Shown one piece after another: positions 20,682-32,258 of a stretch of 64,000 nucleotides of DNA (positions are counted from its first letter, which is position 1; each line of letters opens with the position of its first letter). The stretch lies in NCBI GenBank assembly GCA_027625915.1, contig JANTQA010000047.1:16244001-16308000 (forward strand), in the 5' to 3' direction. A program made the position numbers and the translations under genes. The notes beneath the pieces are model-generated. The model ran no database searches. It saw only the letters and a program-made list of their open reading frames with translations, and was not told the origin of the DNA. Source of the stretch: Anaeramoeba flamelloides. Its lineage: Eukaryota; Metamonada; Anaeramoebidae.

Positions 20682-21153
20682 TCAAAATAAAGAGTGCAAA
20701 AAAATTTAATGCGTGTTTCATAATAAAAAGCGTGTTTTTTTGTTATCGAAGACCTATAAATTAACCAATCAAAGAAACCAATAATAAACCCTAAAAAAAT
20801 GGTATTGGTTTCTTAAAGTTTTATTATTTAAAAAGAAATTCTAAAAATGAAGGATCAAATTGGAAAATTTATCTCAAAAAATAGAGTTAATTTTTAAGCA
20901 AATTTTAATCATAAAAAAAACAAAAAATTTCAAAAAAATATGAGAATATTCTGAAAAATTTTCAACTATTTGCATGAATAATTTAAAATTTTACTGAAAA
21001 TAACCAGACCTTTAGTTTCAAAATTGATTTGAACTTAATTATACTATTTGTTAGTAGATTGGATGTTGCCTTGGTACAAGAATAAAAAAAACACGGATAA
21101 TATTTTGAAACACGGATTAAGTCATTTTGCACGCTTTATTTTGATCACTGTAA
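20682..21153. mobile_element. TIR element of about 470 bp
   Basis: TACTGTAGTCAAAATAAAG on the left matches the complement of CTTTATTTTGATCACTGTA on the right; both then continue GAGTGC/GCGTGC and reach CGTGTTTCA. TA at the ends and a CAGT-like terminus suggest a Tc1/mariner-type MITE. The interior AACTATTTGCATGAATAATT matches the complement of part of 1960-1985 in PLB intron 2, so the family is dispersed. Confidence 0.6.
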
Positions 21154-21696
21154 ATCAAAAAAAAAAGTATAAAATCATTATCAATTTCAAAAAAACAAAT
21201 TTATTAAAAAAAAATACTTGCATTTTTTAAAAATTTCCAAGGGTGAAATTTCTTCAATTTTAAACAAATTGTTATTTTTAAAGTATACAATTAATTTAAT
21301 TCGATTTAATCCTATTTGTGATTAGATTATAACTCTCTATATTTGATAAAGTAAGGATTTTGTAACATTCTTGAGATATATAATAGCTTATTTGATTGAT
21401 GAAAAAAATAAAAATAAAAATCTTTGAAGATCTCAAAATTTTCCAAAGAGAGAAACTTCGAAACTAACATTTTTGTTTTCAAAATGATATTTCACAACCA
21501 TTTAAATTCAAATTGAGTGTATGTTTTTTGACACATTTTTCTAAAAATGGTTATCTTTTTTGATTTTTTGATTTTTTTGAGATCGATCACACTTCACATG
21601 TTGACTAGTTTTTGATTGCTATTAGTAACTCATAAAAGTTAATAAATTTTTTTTTTAGATTTCAGAAAATTATTTTTAACCGTAATAACTCAACTC

Positions 21697-21875
21697 TTAA
21701 TGGACTAGTCTCTATTATTTATATTTTGACCAATTTCTAAATAATGATTCCTTATCTATAATATGTTTAATATTGAAAATAAACAGGTGTTTTCAAATAG
21801 TAGTAATTGACAAAAAAAATTTTCAATCGTAATTAAATCTAGGTAAAAAAAAGTTAATAGAGATTAGTCCCTTAA
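21697..21875. mobile_element. TTAA-flanked MITE, copy C
   Basis: Left end TTAATGGACTAGTCTC; right end AGATTAGTCCCTTAA. The interior matches the other copies (GATTCCTTATC, AAATAAACAGG). Confidence 0.85.
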
Positions 21876-23859
21876 GCTGATTTGAAGAAATGAAAAATAT
21901 GAAATTTTACATTATGTAAAAATTTTTTTTGAAAAGTTGAATGAAAATTTTGTTCCATTTATTTTGCGACAAATAGTATTTTATTTTAGTGAATAAAAAC
22001 ATTTTTAAAAACAAGTCAAAAAAATTGTGAAAAAGTAGAATTCAATTGGTTTTTAAGGATTTTTAAAAATTTTTTTTGTATCAGCCCTTCTTGTTCTAAA
22101 TAAAAAAAATGTGGAATAAAAATTTCACTTCCTGTATTTTTTCCTTTCTCAACTCGAGATTACAAATTAAAACTTTCTTCTCTAGGATATTATCTTTAAA
22201 AAGATCAAAAAAAAAAATGACAACCTGCCAGAATTTTTTCAATTGATAATTTTATACACACAATAACCACTTGACTAACCAACCCCAAAAAGTTGAGGGT
22301 TATCAAGGATACTCTAAGATTAAATTATGTTCTGATTGTGAGTAGGTGTAAATCATATTAGTGTTCTATGGTTCAAATTTCTCAAAAAAGTTGTTTGGGA
22401 AAAGAATACCATTTTTGTTGATCTCCTGGATTTAGAAAAGATCCTTTTAATTGTAAAAAACCCACATTTTCCAAAAAAAAATTTCAATACAAGATAAATT
22501 TCAAGGTTGAACCATGAATCATAAAGACTTTAAAATTTAAAAATATACTTTCTTATTGGATTAGAATCACCATATATTCTATATAATTAATTTATTTTGT
22601 AACTGGGTGTAAATTGTATTAGTGATAAGTGGTTTAATATTACTAAAATTCTATTATAAATCTTATTGCACAATAAATTATTACATTTTTTACTAAAGAT
22701 CAATTTTAAAAATTGTCATTTTGGAATTTTTTTTAATTCCTTTTCCAAATCTAAAAATAAAAACCCAAAATACAGTATTCTGGTATTTAATAATTTAGAT
22801 TTAGAACTTCCAAAAGTAACTATTTTTAGAATTTTTGAATTTCAAAGATTAACTCAATAATCATCAACATAAAAGTACAAAGACTGATTAGTTTTGTTTG
22901 CTTTTGATAAGTCTAATTATAGTATCAATATATTCACATGATTTGAGAAATAATTTGACAAAAAACTTTATTCGTTAATTATTTAATTTTTTAAAACAAA
23001 CGAATTTTTTAGTAACTAATCTACATTTCGCCATAAATTTAAGATAGATATTTTATCACTTTGTAGTCTGAATATTGATAATTCAATCATAAAATTTATG
23101 GCGAAATGCAGATTTTATTCTGAATTTGCTGGGGTTTTTTACTATTAAATAATCATTTTTAATTGATGAGATCAACAAATATTACTACTTGGCTAATCGA
23201 TTTTTAATAGACATTTAAACACTCACACACTAATGTGATTTACCTGAATTTCAGCAAACATTAATCTAAGGGTTCTCAGGGGTAGAGTCTACTCCCTTAA
23301 ATTTGTCTCATATTGAAGATTCATAGACAAAAAAATTTCTATTTTTCAAAACCATAAATAATCAACTCTTAAATTATTTTTGAATTATTTTGTAACATTG
23401 TAAACATATTGGAGACACAAATGACTTTATAAAAACGAAATAAAAATAACCAACCATTGGGTTTTTAAGGTTGATTATTATTGAGCTAATCTTTGAAATT
23501 ACAAAAATGAAAAATATAATAGTTACTTTATGTGCTCTAAAGATGAATTATTAAAAACCAGATTAATATAATTTTCTGTTTCAATTTTTTGAGATTTAGA
23601 AAAGGAATTAAAATAAATATATTTTATAAATATAAATTTTAAATTTGATCATTAAGTAAAAATATAATAATTTATTTTGCAATAAGATTTATATTAGATT
23701 TTTGAGACATCATATCCACTCATAATTAATATAATTTCCTTCAATAATAATACATTTTCAATTTAGATTTATTTTTGATAGATTATAATCCAAAAAAAGA
23801 AGAAAAATGTAGCACTTTATTGTAACTTATGAATAATAAATATATTTTTGAGACTTTAA
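21876..23859. other. Intergenic repeat-rich stretch
   Basis: I see no gene. A compact inverted repeat lies at about 23022-23118: TCTACATTTCGCCATAAATT against the complement of AATTTATGGCGAAATGCAGA. About 22310-22650 carries two partly similar blocks containing GGTGTAAAT and ATTAGTG. The rest is plain AT-rich DNA. Confidence 0.4.
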
Positions 23860-24262
23860 TACAGTCAATAAAAGCTACCGTGAAATTTTATCAATAAGAA
23901 ATTTTGATGTTGATATAAATTTTTAAAAATTTCAATATTAGAATAATAAAGCTCATTATAAAAAAAAAAATTCATAAATTAGCCAATATCCAAGAATTTT
24001 TACTGATATTCAAAAAATAAATTTTCAGAATCCAGAATGGCTCTAAACATCAAAAATTCATAAAGAAACTACATAAAATTTCCTCTTAAAAATGAATTTA
24101 TTTTTCGATCACATTAGAAAAATATTTTTCATATCAACTGATTTATTAAAAAATATTTCCAATATAAACTTTCTTATTCTTATATTCAACTTTTTAAAAA
24201 TTTATATCAACATCAAAATTTGATATTGATAAAATTCCACGGTAGCCTTGGAACAGCTGTAA
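23860..24262. mobile_element. Palindromic TA-flanked MITE, uninterrupted copy
   Basis: TACAGTCAATAAAAGCTACC at the left pairs with GGTAGCCTTGGAACAGCTGTA at the right. Arms of about 70 bp share GTGAAATTTTATCAATA and TGATGTTGATATAAATTT with their complements. The TA duplication and CAG terminus suggest Tc1/mariner mobilisation. Confidence 0.75.
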
Positions 24263-25014
24263 ATGTACAAAAAAAGAAAAATAAATATGTCGTTTGGATA
24301 GACAAGAGGAATAATCAGCTCTTCTCGTAAACAATAAAATATTTATAAAAAAAAGAAATAAAATTTTATTAGGCAACAATATTTTTTAATAAAATATGAA
24401 TAATTACCCTCACTAATATACAATTCAGCAAGAAGTAAATTTTATTTAATATTTAATGTTTTGAAATTGGAATTTTTTTTGTTTTCTAGCATTTCAAGGG
24501 TTTGGTTTACTAATATTTTTGGTTTTTCGATCTTATTTTCATATATTATTATTTTTGATAATAATAAAGAAATTTTCATTTTTTCATTTGTTTTAAATGG
24601 TCGTTCATCATCTTCATCATCATTATCATCACCAAGCCAGAATCTATTTATTTGTAAATTCTATTGGTACAAAAAAAACGAAATTAATCGAAATTTTTTC
24701 TCTTTATTATAATTCGAATCCCAATATATCTTTTTATACATGAAGATCAAAATGTTGTAAAGACAACTATACTATTTTTTTTTTTAAAATTTCACTATTT
24801 TGGGGACTAATATTTAGAAAAATTGGTGAACTTTAAAAAAGCCACGAGTAATCTTGAAAACTTTCATACAATTTACTTATATTCCAATATACTTTTCAAC
24901 ACTTTTCAAAGGGGAAAAAGCTTGGTAAAGCTCATGAGATATTTTATTGAGAAATTTCTGTACACCAAAATCATTTTTTCATTTTAGCTTCAACTCACCC
25001 GAAAAAAAAAGAAA
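24263..25014. promoter_or_regulatory. 5' flank of the membrane-protein gene
   Basis: AT-rich, with no gene. The last ~50 bases before the ATG at 25015 are A-rich (CCGAAAAAAAAAGAAA). No defined promoter element could be picked out. Confidence 0.3.
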
Positions 25015-26626
25015 ATGAAAAAATTTGGATTCAAGTTTGGAGTAATTATTTTCATTCTTTTCTCATCTAATTTCTTTTTACAGCAGCGATGTCTTTGTGA
25101 GGAACAAAAATGTGAAGATCACCCAGACAAAATTACCAATGAGTTCCAAGTCAATGATTATCACGAAGATACACAGGACTCACCAAAAATGGCAGTCTTT
25201 CCTGAAAGGAATAACATTTTGGTTGTTTGGAGAAGTTGGAACCGAGAAGGGTGTGTTACTAGTCTTTATGGAAGAATATTGAATGAAAAAGGAGAAGCCA
25301 TCAGTGGTGAATACCGGCTATCTGAATCTTTTGAAGGATGCCAATATGCAGACTTAACAGTTGGTGTGATTAACGAAACACATTTTGTTGTTGCTTATAC
25401 AAAGGCGGTCAACGAAGAGACAACTTTAGGGGTTTTTATTAGTCTGTACGAGCACAAAATGAACGAGAGCAATAGGTATGGTGGACAAATAATGAAAGTT
25501 GGTAACGAGTTTCAAATAACAAACACAACAGATGTGTCTATACTGACAACACAAAAGAATTTGGTCAATTGTGTTTTAAATGCAGAACATATTATGATCG
25601 TTTGGGAGCTTTACAACGATAATAATTACCAAATTCGTGGGCAATTACTAGCGATTAACGGAGACACAAAGGGCACTTTCTTTAAGAAAATATCCTCAGA
25701 AATTGCAATAAATGATTTTGTTCAAAATAAAGAACTGTTTCCAGACATCACCAAAACCAACCAAGATGGCGAGAAGTTTCTTGTTGTTTATCAGAAGAAT
25801 TTGGATGAGGTTAGTATTCAAAATGATAAGAATGATAATAATCACAAGAATAACAATGCGAATAATCACATGAACAACATTTATTTCCAAAACTTTCAGA
25901 TACTACAAAATGAAGAGGGTATTGAAAAAATAGGAAGCCCAGTACAAGTTAATACTCAAAATATGAACCACTATTCACAAGATTCTCCTAAAGCCACATC
26001 TTTCTTAAATTATCAATATTTTATTATTGTTTATCAAACATCCCCTTCAACAATTTATGCACAAATATACGATTCAACTGATGCGAGCAAAATAGGAAAA
26101 GAATTTATCATTAATGATCTCTACAATACATTTTCGAAAGGCTCGCCATCTGTTAGTGAATTGCCAAATAATAATAACGATTACAATTCCTTTACGGCTA
26201 TTTGGTCAAGTCTTGAAGAAGATGGTTCTTCTGAAGGTATTTTTGGGCAATTATTTCACTTTAATCCAAAAGCAGATGCCAACAACAAAATACAGAAAAT
26301 TGGTAAGCAATTTCAAATAAACAATGAAACTTTTGATGATCAAAAAAACGGTCTTGTTCAAAATATTGATAAGAAGAATAATGATTTTATTGTTGTCTGG
26401 ACAAGTGAATTCCAAGATGGAAGCGGGGATGGTATTTTTGGACAGATTTTAAACCCAAATAATGTTAATATCCCACCTTTTTTAAATAAATCTGAATCGT
26501 TAGCAGACCATTTGGTTTTTAAAAACCAACAATTTGTATATCAATTCTCGAAAGATCTTTTTATTGATCCAAACAATGAAAATTTAGATTTTGATAGTAA
26601 TTTAATTTCCCAAAATCTTGAATTGC

Positions 26627-26673
<47 letters not shown>

Positions 26674-27801
26674 ATATCACCATCATTCTCATCGACAGTA
26701 GCACGATCTAAAAATAGTAATTTACCAGATTGGTTGACATTTGATAGCATTAATAGAAGATTTTCTGGAATTGTACCTTCAAATAATTGTGAAGAATCGA
26801 TTCAAATTGAAGTAATTGGCAAAGACAGTTGCAACAAAGCAGTATCAGACAAATTTTCTATAATTTTTAATGAACTTAATCAAAAACCATATTTAAATAG
26901 AAAATTGGTCAACCAAATAGTATTGGATTTAAAAAAATTTTCTTATCAATTTGATCTGGACACCTTTCTTGATCCAGATAACGATTTGCTAGATTATAAT
27001 GCAATACTTGAGGATAATTCCGAATTACCCGAGTGGTTAAATTTTGATTGTAAGGATCGAACTTTTGAAGGAGTCCATCCCGATCTTAATGGAGCCACTG
27101 AGAAAATTATAAAAATAAAGGTTGTCGCATTTGATAAGTGTAATAATCAAGTCTCAGGTAATTTCCAATTAACCGTTTTAAATTCAAATAAAATATCAAT
27201 AATTGCGACTACTGCTGTCTCAACTATAATAACTATTTCCCTGATGGTATGTATTTGCTGTTGCATATGTTGCCGAAGAAAAAGAAGGCGAATTATTACG
27301 GACAATCACAATTTCGTCAATAATTATACCTTGGAGAATACTAATGAAGATTCCAGTGAAATGGAATTTACATTAAGTTTAGATGATGACAATGATAACA
27401 TACCACTAATGGATCGCAATAACATCGATAACATCAATGTTGAGGGTATATACAACATTAACCAAAATAATATTGTTCCTCAAAGAAGAGATTTAAATAT
27501 CGATCAATTCCCCAATAATAATAATTTTAACAACACCGAGAATTATATTCAATATTTGAATAGAACTGGGCTTGATAGTGGATTACCCAATAATATCAAT
27601 CAAAATACAATTCCATACATGGATAATAATATAAATACGGGCATGAATACTAATATAAATCCAATTACAAGCGGGAATGTAACCGCAGATATGGCTTTTA
27701 ATTATAATTATATTCCAGATCCAAATAATAACCAATCTAACATTAATTCGGATCAAAATATTTCAGGCCCAATTATACTGGAAAGGTCTACAAATAATTA
27801 A
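25015..27801 (+). CDS. Type I membrane protein with beta-repeats and two cadherin-like domains
   Basis: A single intron-less frame of 928 codons. Residues 1-29 form a signal peptide. The ectodomain to about residue 490 repeats a module of the form EFQVND...DSPKMAVFPE...ILVVWRS...G.YGRIL, with later copies at EFQITN/LMIVWEL, FQINNET/FIVVWTS and DGSGDGIFGQIL; such modules may build a beta-propeller-like surface domain. Two dystroglycan-type cadherin-like domains follow at about 500-620 and 625-725 (LPDWLTFDSINRRFSG; FLDPDNDLLDY, LPEWLNFDCKDRTFEG). A transmembrane helix (about 730-752, ending in a CICCCICC cluster) is followed by RRKRRR and an Asn-rich cytoplasmic tail. The Ser run at about 538-553 is a TCA repeat that interrupts the first cadherin-like domain. 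It is likely a surface adhesion or recognition receptor; the ligand is unknown. Confidence 0.85.
26628..26672 (+). repeat. TCA microsatellite coding poly-Ser
   Basis: About fifteen TCA units in frame, giving a Ser run inside the first cadherin-like domain of the membrane protein. Its length probably varies between isolates. Confidence 0.9.
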
Positions 27802-28554
27802 TTTCTCATATTTTTTTTTTTTTTTTTTTCTGTTTAATACAATACTTTTATTTACAATATTGACTTTTTATTACTTTAAATTATCAAAAAAAAAAAAAAA
27901 AAAGTAAATAATATTTAATTAAATAAAGTAATTGTAGTTTTACATTTCAATTTACGATAAAGTTTAAAAAATCGTGGTAGTATATAAAATCTCTATTATC
28001 AACAAAATTGATATATTGATAAAAACGGATATATTCAAGACAAAAGTCTTGTTAAATTACAAATCGTGATTCTACAAAATCTCGAGATTTTTTGAAGTAG
28101 CTTGATAAATGTTAAAATATTGTAGATTAAAAATTAATCATGATATACTTGCCATTTTCCAGTCAAAGAGGCCCAGTTTTATCGAGTGGATTGTATGTTT
28201 TTAAAGGATTTTAATCGATATTAGTAGAAAATTTATTTTTGGAAATTTCAAATTTCAAATGACTTTCTCATATTTTCTCGCTTTTTTCTATTTTTTTTTT
28301 CTATTTATTTTCTTGTTTATGAAAAGTCAATTTGAAAAAAAAAAGTATTCTAAATCCAAATTAATGTTAATACAATTGAAGTTATGTAATATGTTTTAAA
28401 TCGAATGGGTTTATTATTAAAATAATCTTATAATTAAAAATTTTAATTTTCCAAAGAAATTGAGAAATTGTTGAATGTGATGATTCCAAGGAAAGAGTTC
28501 CAATGTTTTTTTAACATTTTATTTTTTAGGGAAAATTAAAGTTTGTTATTTGTT
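27802..28554. other. 3' flank of the membrane-protein gene
   Basis: Poly-T (27811-27829) and poly-A (27886-27902) runs lie just after the stop. I see no gene. Confidence 0.35.
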
Positions 28555-30330
28555 TTTATTATTGATGAGGAAGTGTAAATTGCAATCTAAGCGACATCTT
28601 ACTTAAATTACCTCGCAGGAATTTAGGCGTAAAATCATTGATTTCATAATTATCAATTAATGAAAATAATTTTAAGCAGTCTTTACTTAAAATTATTTCA
28701 TTAAAATTTAATTCTCTTAATTTATTTAAAAAAATCAATCTATCTTTTATATAGGAATGACATACCCATAAAAAGTGATCAATATTTTCTATTAACTTAC
28801 TATGTTTTATATATTAAACATAAAGTTCAAAATTTATTTAAGTTTTTATTTGTTACATAGTAATATATATTTAAACGGTTACTAGTAAATGTTCTGAATT
28901 TTAGAATTCTTGAGCTTGATGGATAACTTAAGTATCTTTGATTAATAAATATTTTCTTTTTGATTTTTAATTATTATAAAATATTCTTGTACTTTCCAAC
29001 TGGTGGATTTCAACAACTCATAATTATAATAATTATAAATTTCGTTTTTAAAAAGCTATAAATTCTTTGAATTCCAATTAATTTTAATGTTATACTTTGA
29101 TTAAATATCATTAGTTTATTCAGATAGGTAAGAGATAATTTTTTTAAGTTATTTTTGAATTTAAATTTTTTCAATTTAATTAAATCTTTTGAATTCAATT
29201 GATTTTATTGTTTATTCAGTGATTAAATTTTATTAATTTTTCCAAATTAAGCTGGGGGATGAATTTTCTAATTTCTTTTGGAATTTTAATTGAAATTTAT
29301 TTCCTGAGATAACCAAATTTTTCAATTAAATTCTATTTTATAAATAAGAATTCGTTTATTTCGGTTTATTTTATATATTTCGGTAGTACCTGTGTTAAAG
29401 CAGGAGTTTGGATAATTCAGGGTTTCAATTTTATAGTTATCTATTTCTAAACCATATGTTAATTGATTTTACATACAAGATTTTAATACTCTAGTTTTTA
29501 AATTATTTGTTGAGGGAATTGTTATTAAATAATTGTTTGCAGATATTAAATGTTTCTTTAGCTTTTTTTAGGTTAGATACTACAGTCAGTTTCACTTTTA
29601 AGGCACAAACTATCAACGAAATTTAAGACTCCAAAAAAATCTCAAATTAAGGCACAAAATTTGGAATTTTTTTTTTTACAATTTATTTTTACTAGATTGT
29701 GTATTTTGTGCTTTAATTTGAGATTTTTTTTGAGTCTTAAATTTCGTTGAAAGTTTGAGCCTAAAAAGTGAAACTGACTGTATATGAGAAATTTTTTCGG
29801 AATAAATTCTCAAATATTTAATCTTCTTAAAAACTTTTGATATTTCTGTTTTCTCTTTGTTAGGTTTAAATTTAAATTGAATTATTATTTGATATATTCA
29901 ATTTAATTTCTGATTTAATTGATTTGTATTTCCTTTTCTAATTTAAATTAAATCATCTGAAAACATTTGATTATGATTTTTTAATGATATTAAATTTAAA
30001 AAAGAAAATTTGAAATAAGAGAAAATAAAGTAGTTGATTAAGGATCCCCTTGGAATATACCAAGTCCTTCTCCTTAATAATATATTAATAAAAAAATTTT
30101 AGATAATTTGATTTAAAATAAACTTTTATATTTTTTTTTCTGATTTTTTTAAAATTAATTGAATCAAAAAATTTTGCTATTTTAATCATTATGATATAAA
30201 TTATATCATTTTCATTTTCATTTTTTGGATTTTATTTGATGATATATATTTAAAAAAATTAAGACCGAAATTCGATTATTATATTTTTTTTAAAACTCAA
30301 ATTGTGACGTAAAATTAAAATTTATTAAGG
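28555..30330 (-). mobile_element. LINE B, second non-LTR retrotransposon family, decayed
   Basis: On the minus strand the remnants read NRISVL near 30290, GEGLGIFQGDP near 30060, QMFSDDLI near 29955 and a C-terminal ENIDHFLWVC near 28770. The 3' end is ATTGATGAGGAAGTGTAA at 28560. The same 3' end recurs at 46690, 47135, 48444-48536 and 63315-63410. Many stops break the frame. A mariner-type MITE (29581-29782) is inserted within it. The family is related to LINE A by its RT motifs but has a different 3' tail. Confidence 0.75.
29581..29782. mobile_element. Tc1/mariner-type MITE, copy 2, inside LINE B
   Basis: TACAGTCAGTTTCACTTTT on the left and the complement of AAAAGTGAAACTGACTGTA on the right form near-perfect terminal inverted repeats, with TA at both ends. 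Confidence 0.88.
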
Positions 30331-31113
30331 TATTTCTTTTATAAATATCAACACTGTTGTGAAGATTGTTATTTCTCATTTTTCTGATTAATCTTATATT
30401 AGTTGATTCTTAAAAAAAAATTGAATTTTTCATTTTGAGTTGTGATACTTTCGAAAGATATTGGACTTAAATAACATCGATTATCAATTTATATGTATCT
30501 TAATTCCTCTTGACTTCACAGAAGATTCAAGGATAATCGTATACATAACTTGTAATATCACCGTTTTATAAAAATGATATTTTTGTGGGTATGAATCATC
30601 AAATTTTCGTTCAAATAGGTCACAAAAAAAAAATTCTAATTGAGTTATTAAAAATAGTTTTCCATAAATTGATAAAATATTAAAAAAAAAAAAAAGATAA
30701 ATTTTCATTTCTGAAAATTTCATTTAACTTTTTATTTTTTATAGTTAAGATATATGAAGAATAATTTAAAGTATTTAAAAGACAAATTATTGGTTTCTGA
30801 ACTTTTCAATGAAATAATAATAACCATATTGAATAATTTTAATTAAAATGTCTTTTTTAATTTAATTTTGAATAAATATATTTTTAATATAAACTTTCTT
30901 TTTGAATAAAAAAGTTTTTTCTTTTTTTTAATTCAATTTTTTTGGTTTTTTTGGTTTAACTTTCTTTTTTTCTTTTTTTTATCCTATCTCTTTTTAGTAA
31001 AGTAATTGTTTTTGTAAGAATTTGGTATTTTTTGGACACACACTATTTCTTCGTTTCATTAATAGTGATTTCAACCCATTTGAAAAATATTTGGCAAGAT
31101 AAAACATTTTATT
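30331..31113. other. AT-rich stretch without a gene
   Basis: I see nothing supported in this stretch beyond homopolymer runs. Confidence 0.35.
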
Positions 31114-31307
31114 TACAGTCAGTTTCACTTTTTAGGTTCAAACTTTCAACGAAATTTAAGGCACAAAAAAATCTCAAATTATGGCACAAAATTTGTAATT
31201 TTTTTTTTACAATTTATTTTACTAGAATCTGAATTTTGTACTTTAATTTGAGATTTTTTATTGTGCTTAAATTTCGTTGAAAGTTTGTGCCTTAAAAGTG
31301 AAACTGA

Positions 31308-31312
<5 letters not shown>
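31114..31312. mobile_element. Tc1/mariner-type MITE, copy 3
   Basis: TACAGTCAGTTTCACTTTT on the left matches the complement of AAAAGTGAAACTGACTGTA on the right. A TA microsatellite (to about 31340) follows at once, so the target was probably a TA run. Confidence 0.88.
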
Positions 31313-31340
<28 letters not shown>

Positions 31341-31343
<3 letters not shown>

Positions 31344-32258
31344 CTCACAATTTTCAGTATTAATATTTTTCTTCATCTAATTCAAAAATTCAATAAATTT
31401 TTAGTAAAAATAATTTTAAAATGTTTTTTATGATATTTTGAGTAATTTTGAGTAATTTTTAGGAATAATTGGAAATTTTGAGAATTATAAATTAATAGGG
31501 GGTAAGGTTGCCCAAAAAAAGTAGATTTTTTTCATCAAAATTTCAATCGATGCCAAATCAGTTTATTTTAGGTTTTTTTTAATTTTTTTTTGGCATTTTT
31601 TTTAATAAATATTCCAGTTATTCTGTCCCGTTGGGGCGACCATCAAAATGTCTGTGTGAAAAAAGTTAGAAGGAGCTTAAAAACAAAAAAAATCAAAAAA
31701 TCTAATTTTATTAGAAAAGTACAAAAAAAAAAAAAAAAATTCTTCCAATTAGGTACAAAAAATATCAAATCACAATAAACATCCTGTTTAGTAAAAAAAA
31801 AAAATGATTTTTTTTCATCACTTTATATTCAGAAAGTCAAATATTGACTAAAATATTTTTTTTTTTTAATTTCATTTTTTTTTTTAAAAAAAAAAATAAT
31901 TTTTATATTTCCTAATAATTTGTTAATCAATGTTAATTTTTTAAAAAACATATCACTAAATATAACTGTATAAAACATATATCTTTTGGGGAATTTTTAT
32001 GCACTAAAAAAAAAAATTAATGAAAAAAAATATATATATATAAATCAAAAAAATCATTTTTTTTCTAGTAATTTTAATAGGAAAAAAATATGATTTTTTT
32101 TTCACTTTTTGTGAATAAAAAACCCTATTTTTGAAGATATTGGAAAATAGATTTCATATTTCCTTTAGGGGGTATATTGTGAAATGGTTTTTCACTCTTA
32201 AAAAATTTTCGATTTTGGAAAAATTTTGAAAAAAAAAAATTTACACTTCACTACACTA
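31341..32258. other. AT-rich stretch before the repeat array
   Basis: I see no gene. The last bases are a CACTA micro-repeat (CACTACACTACACTACAAGG) that runs into the first array unit. Confidence 0.4.

Noticed and set aside
26541-26750. Minus-strand frame with a poly-Asp run
   Set aside because: It is the complement of the TCA repeat that codes poly-Ser in the membrane protein.
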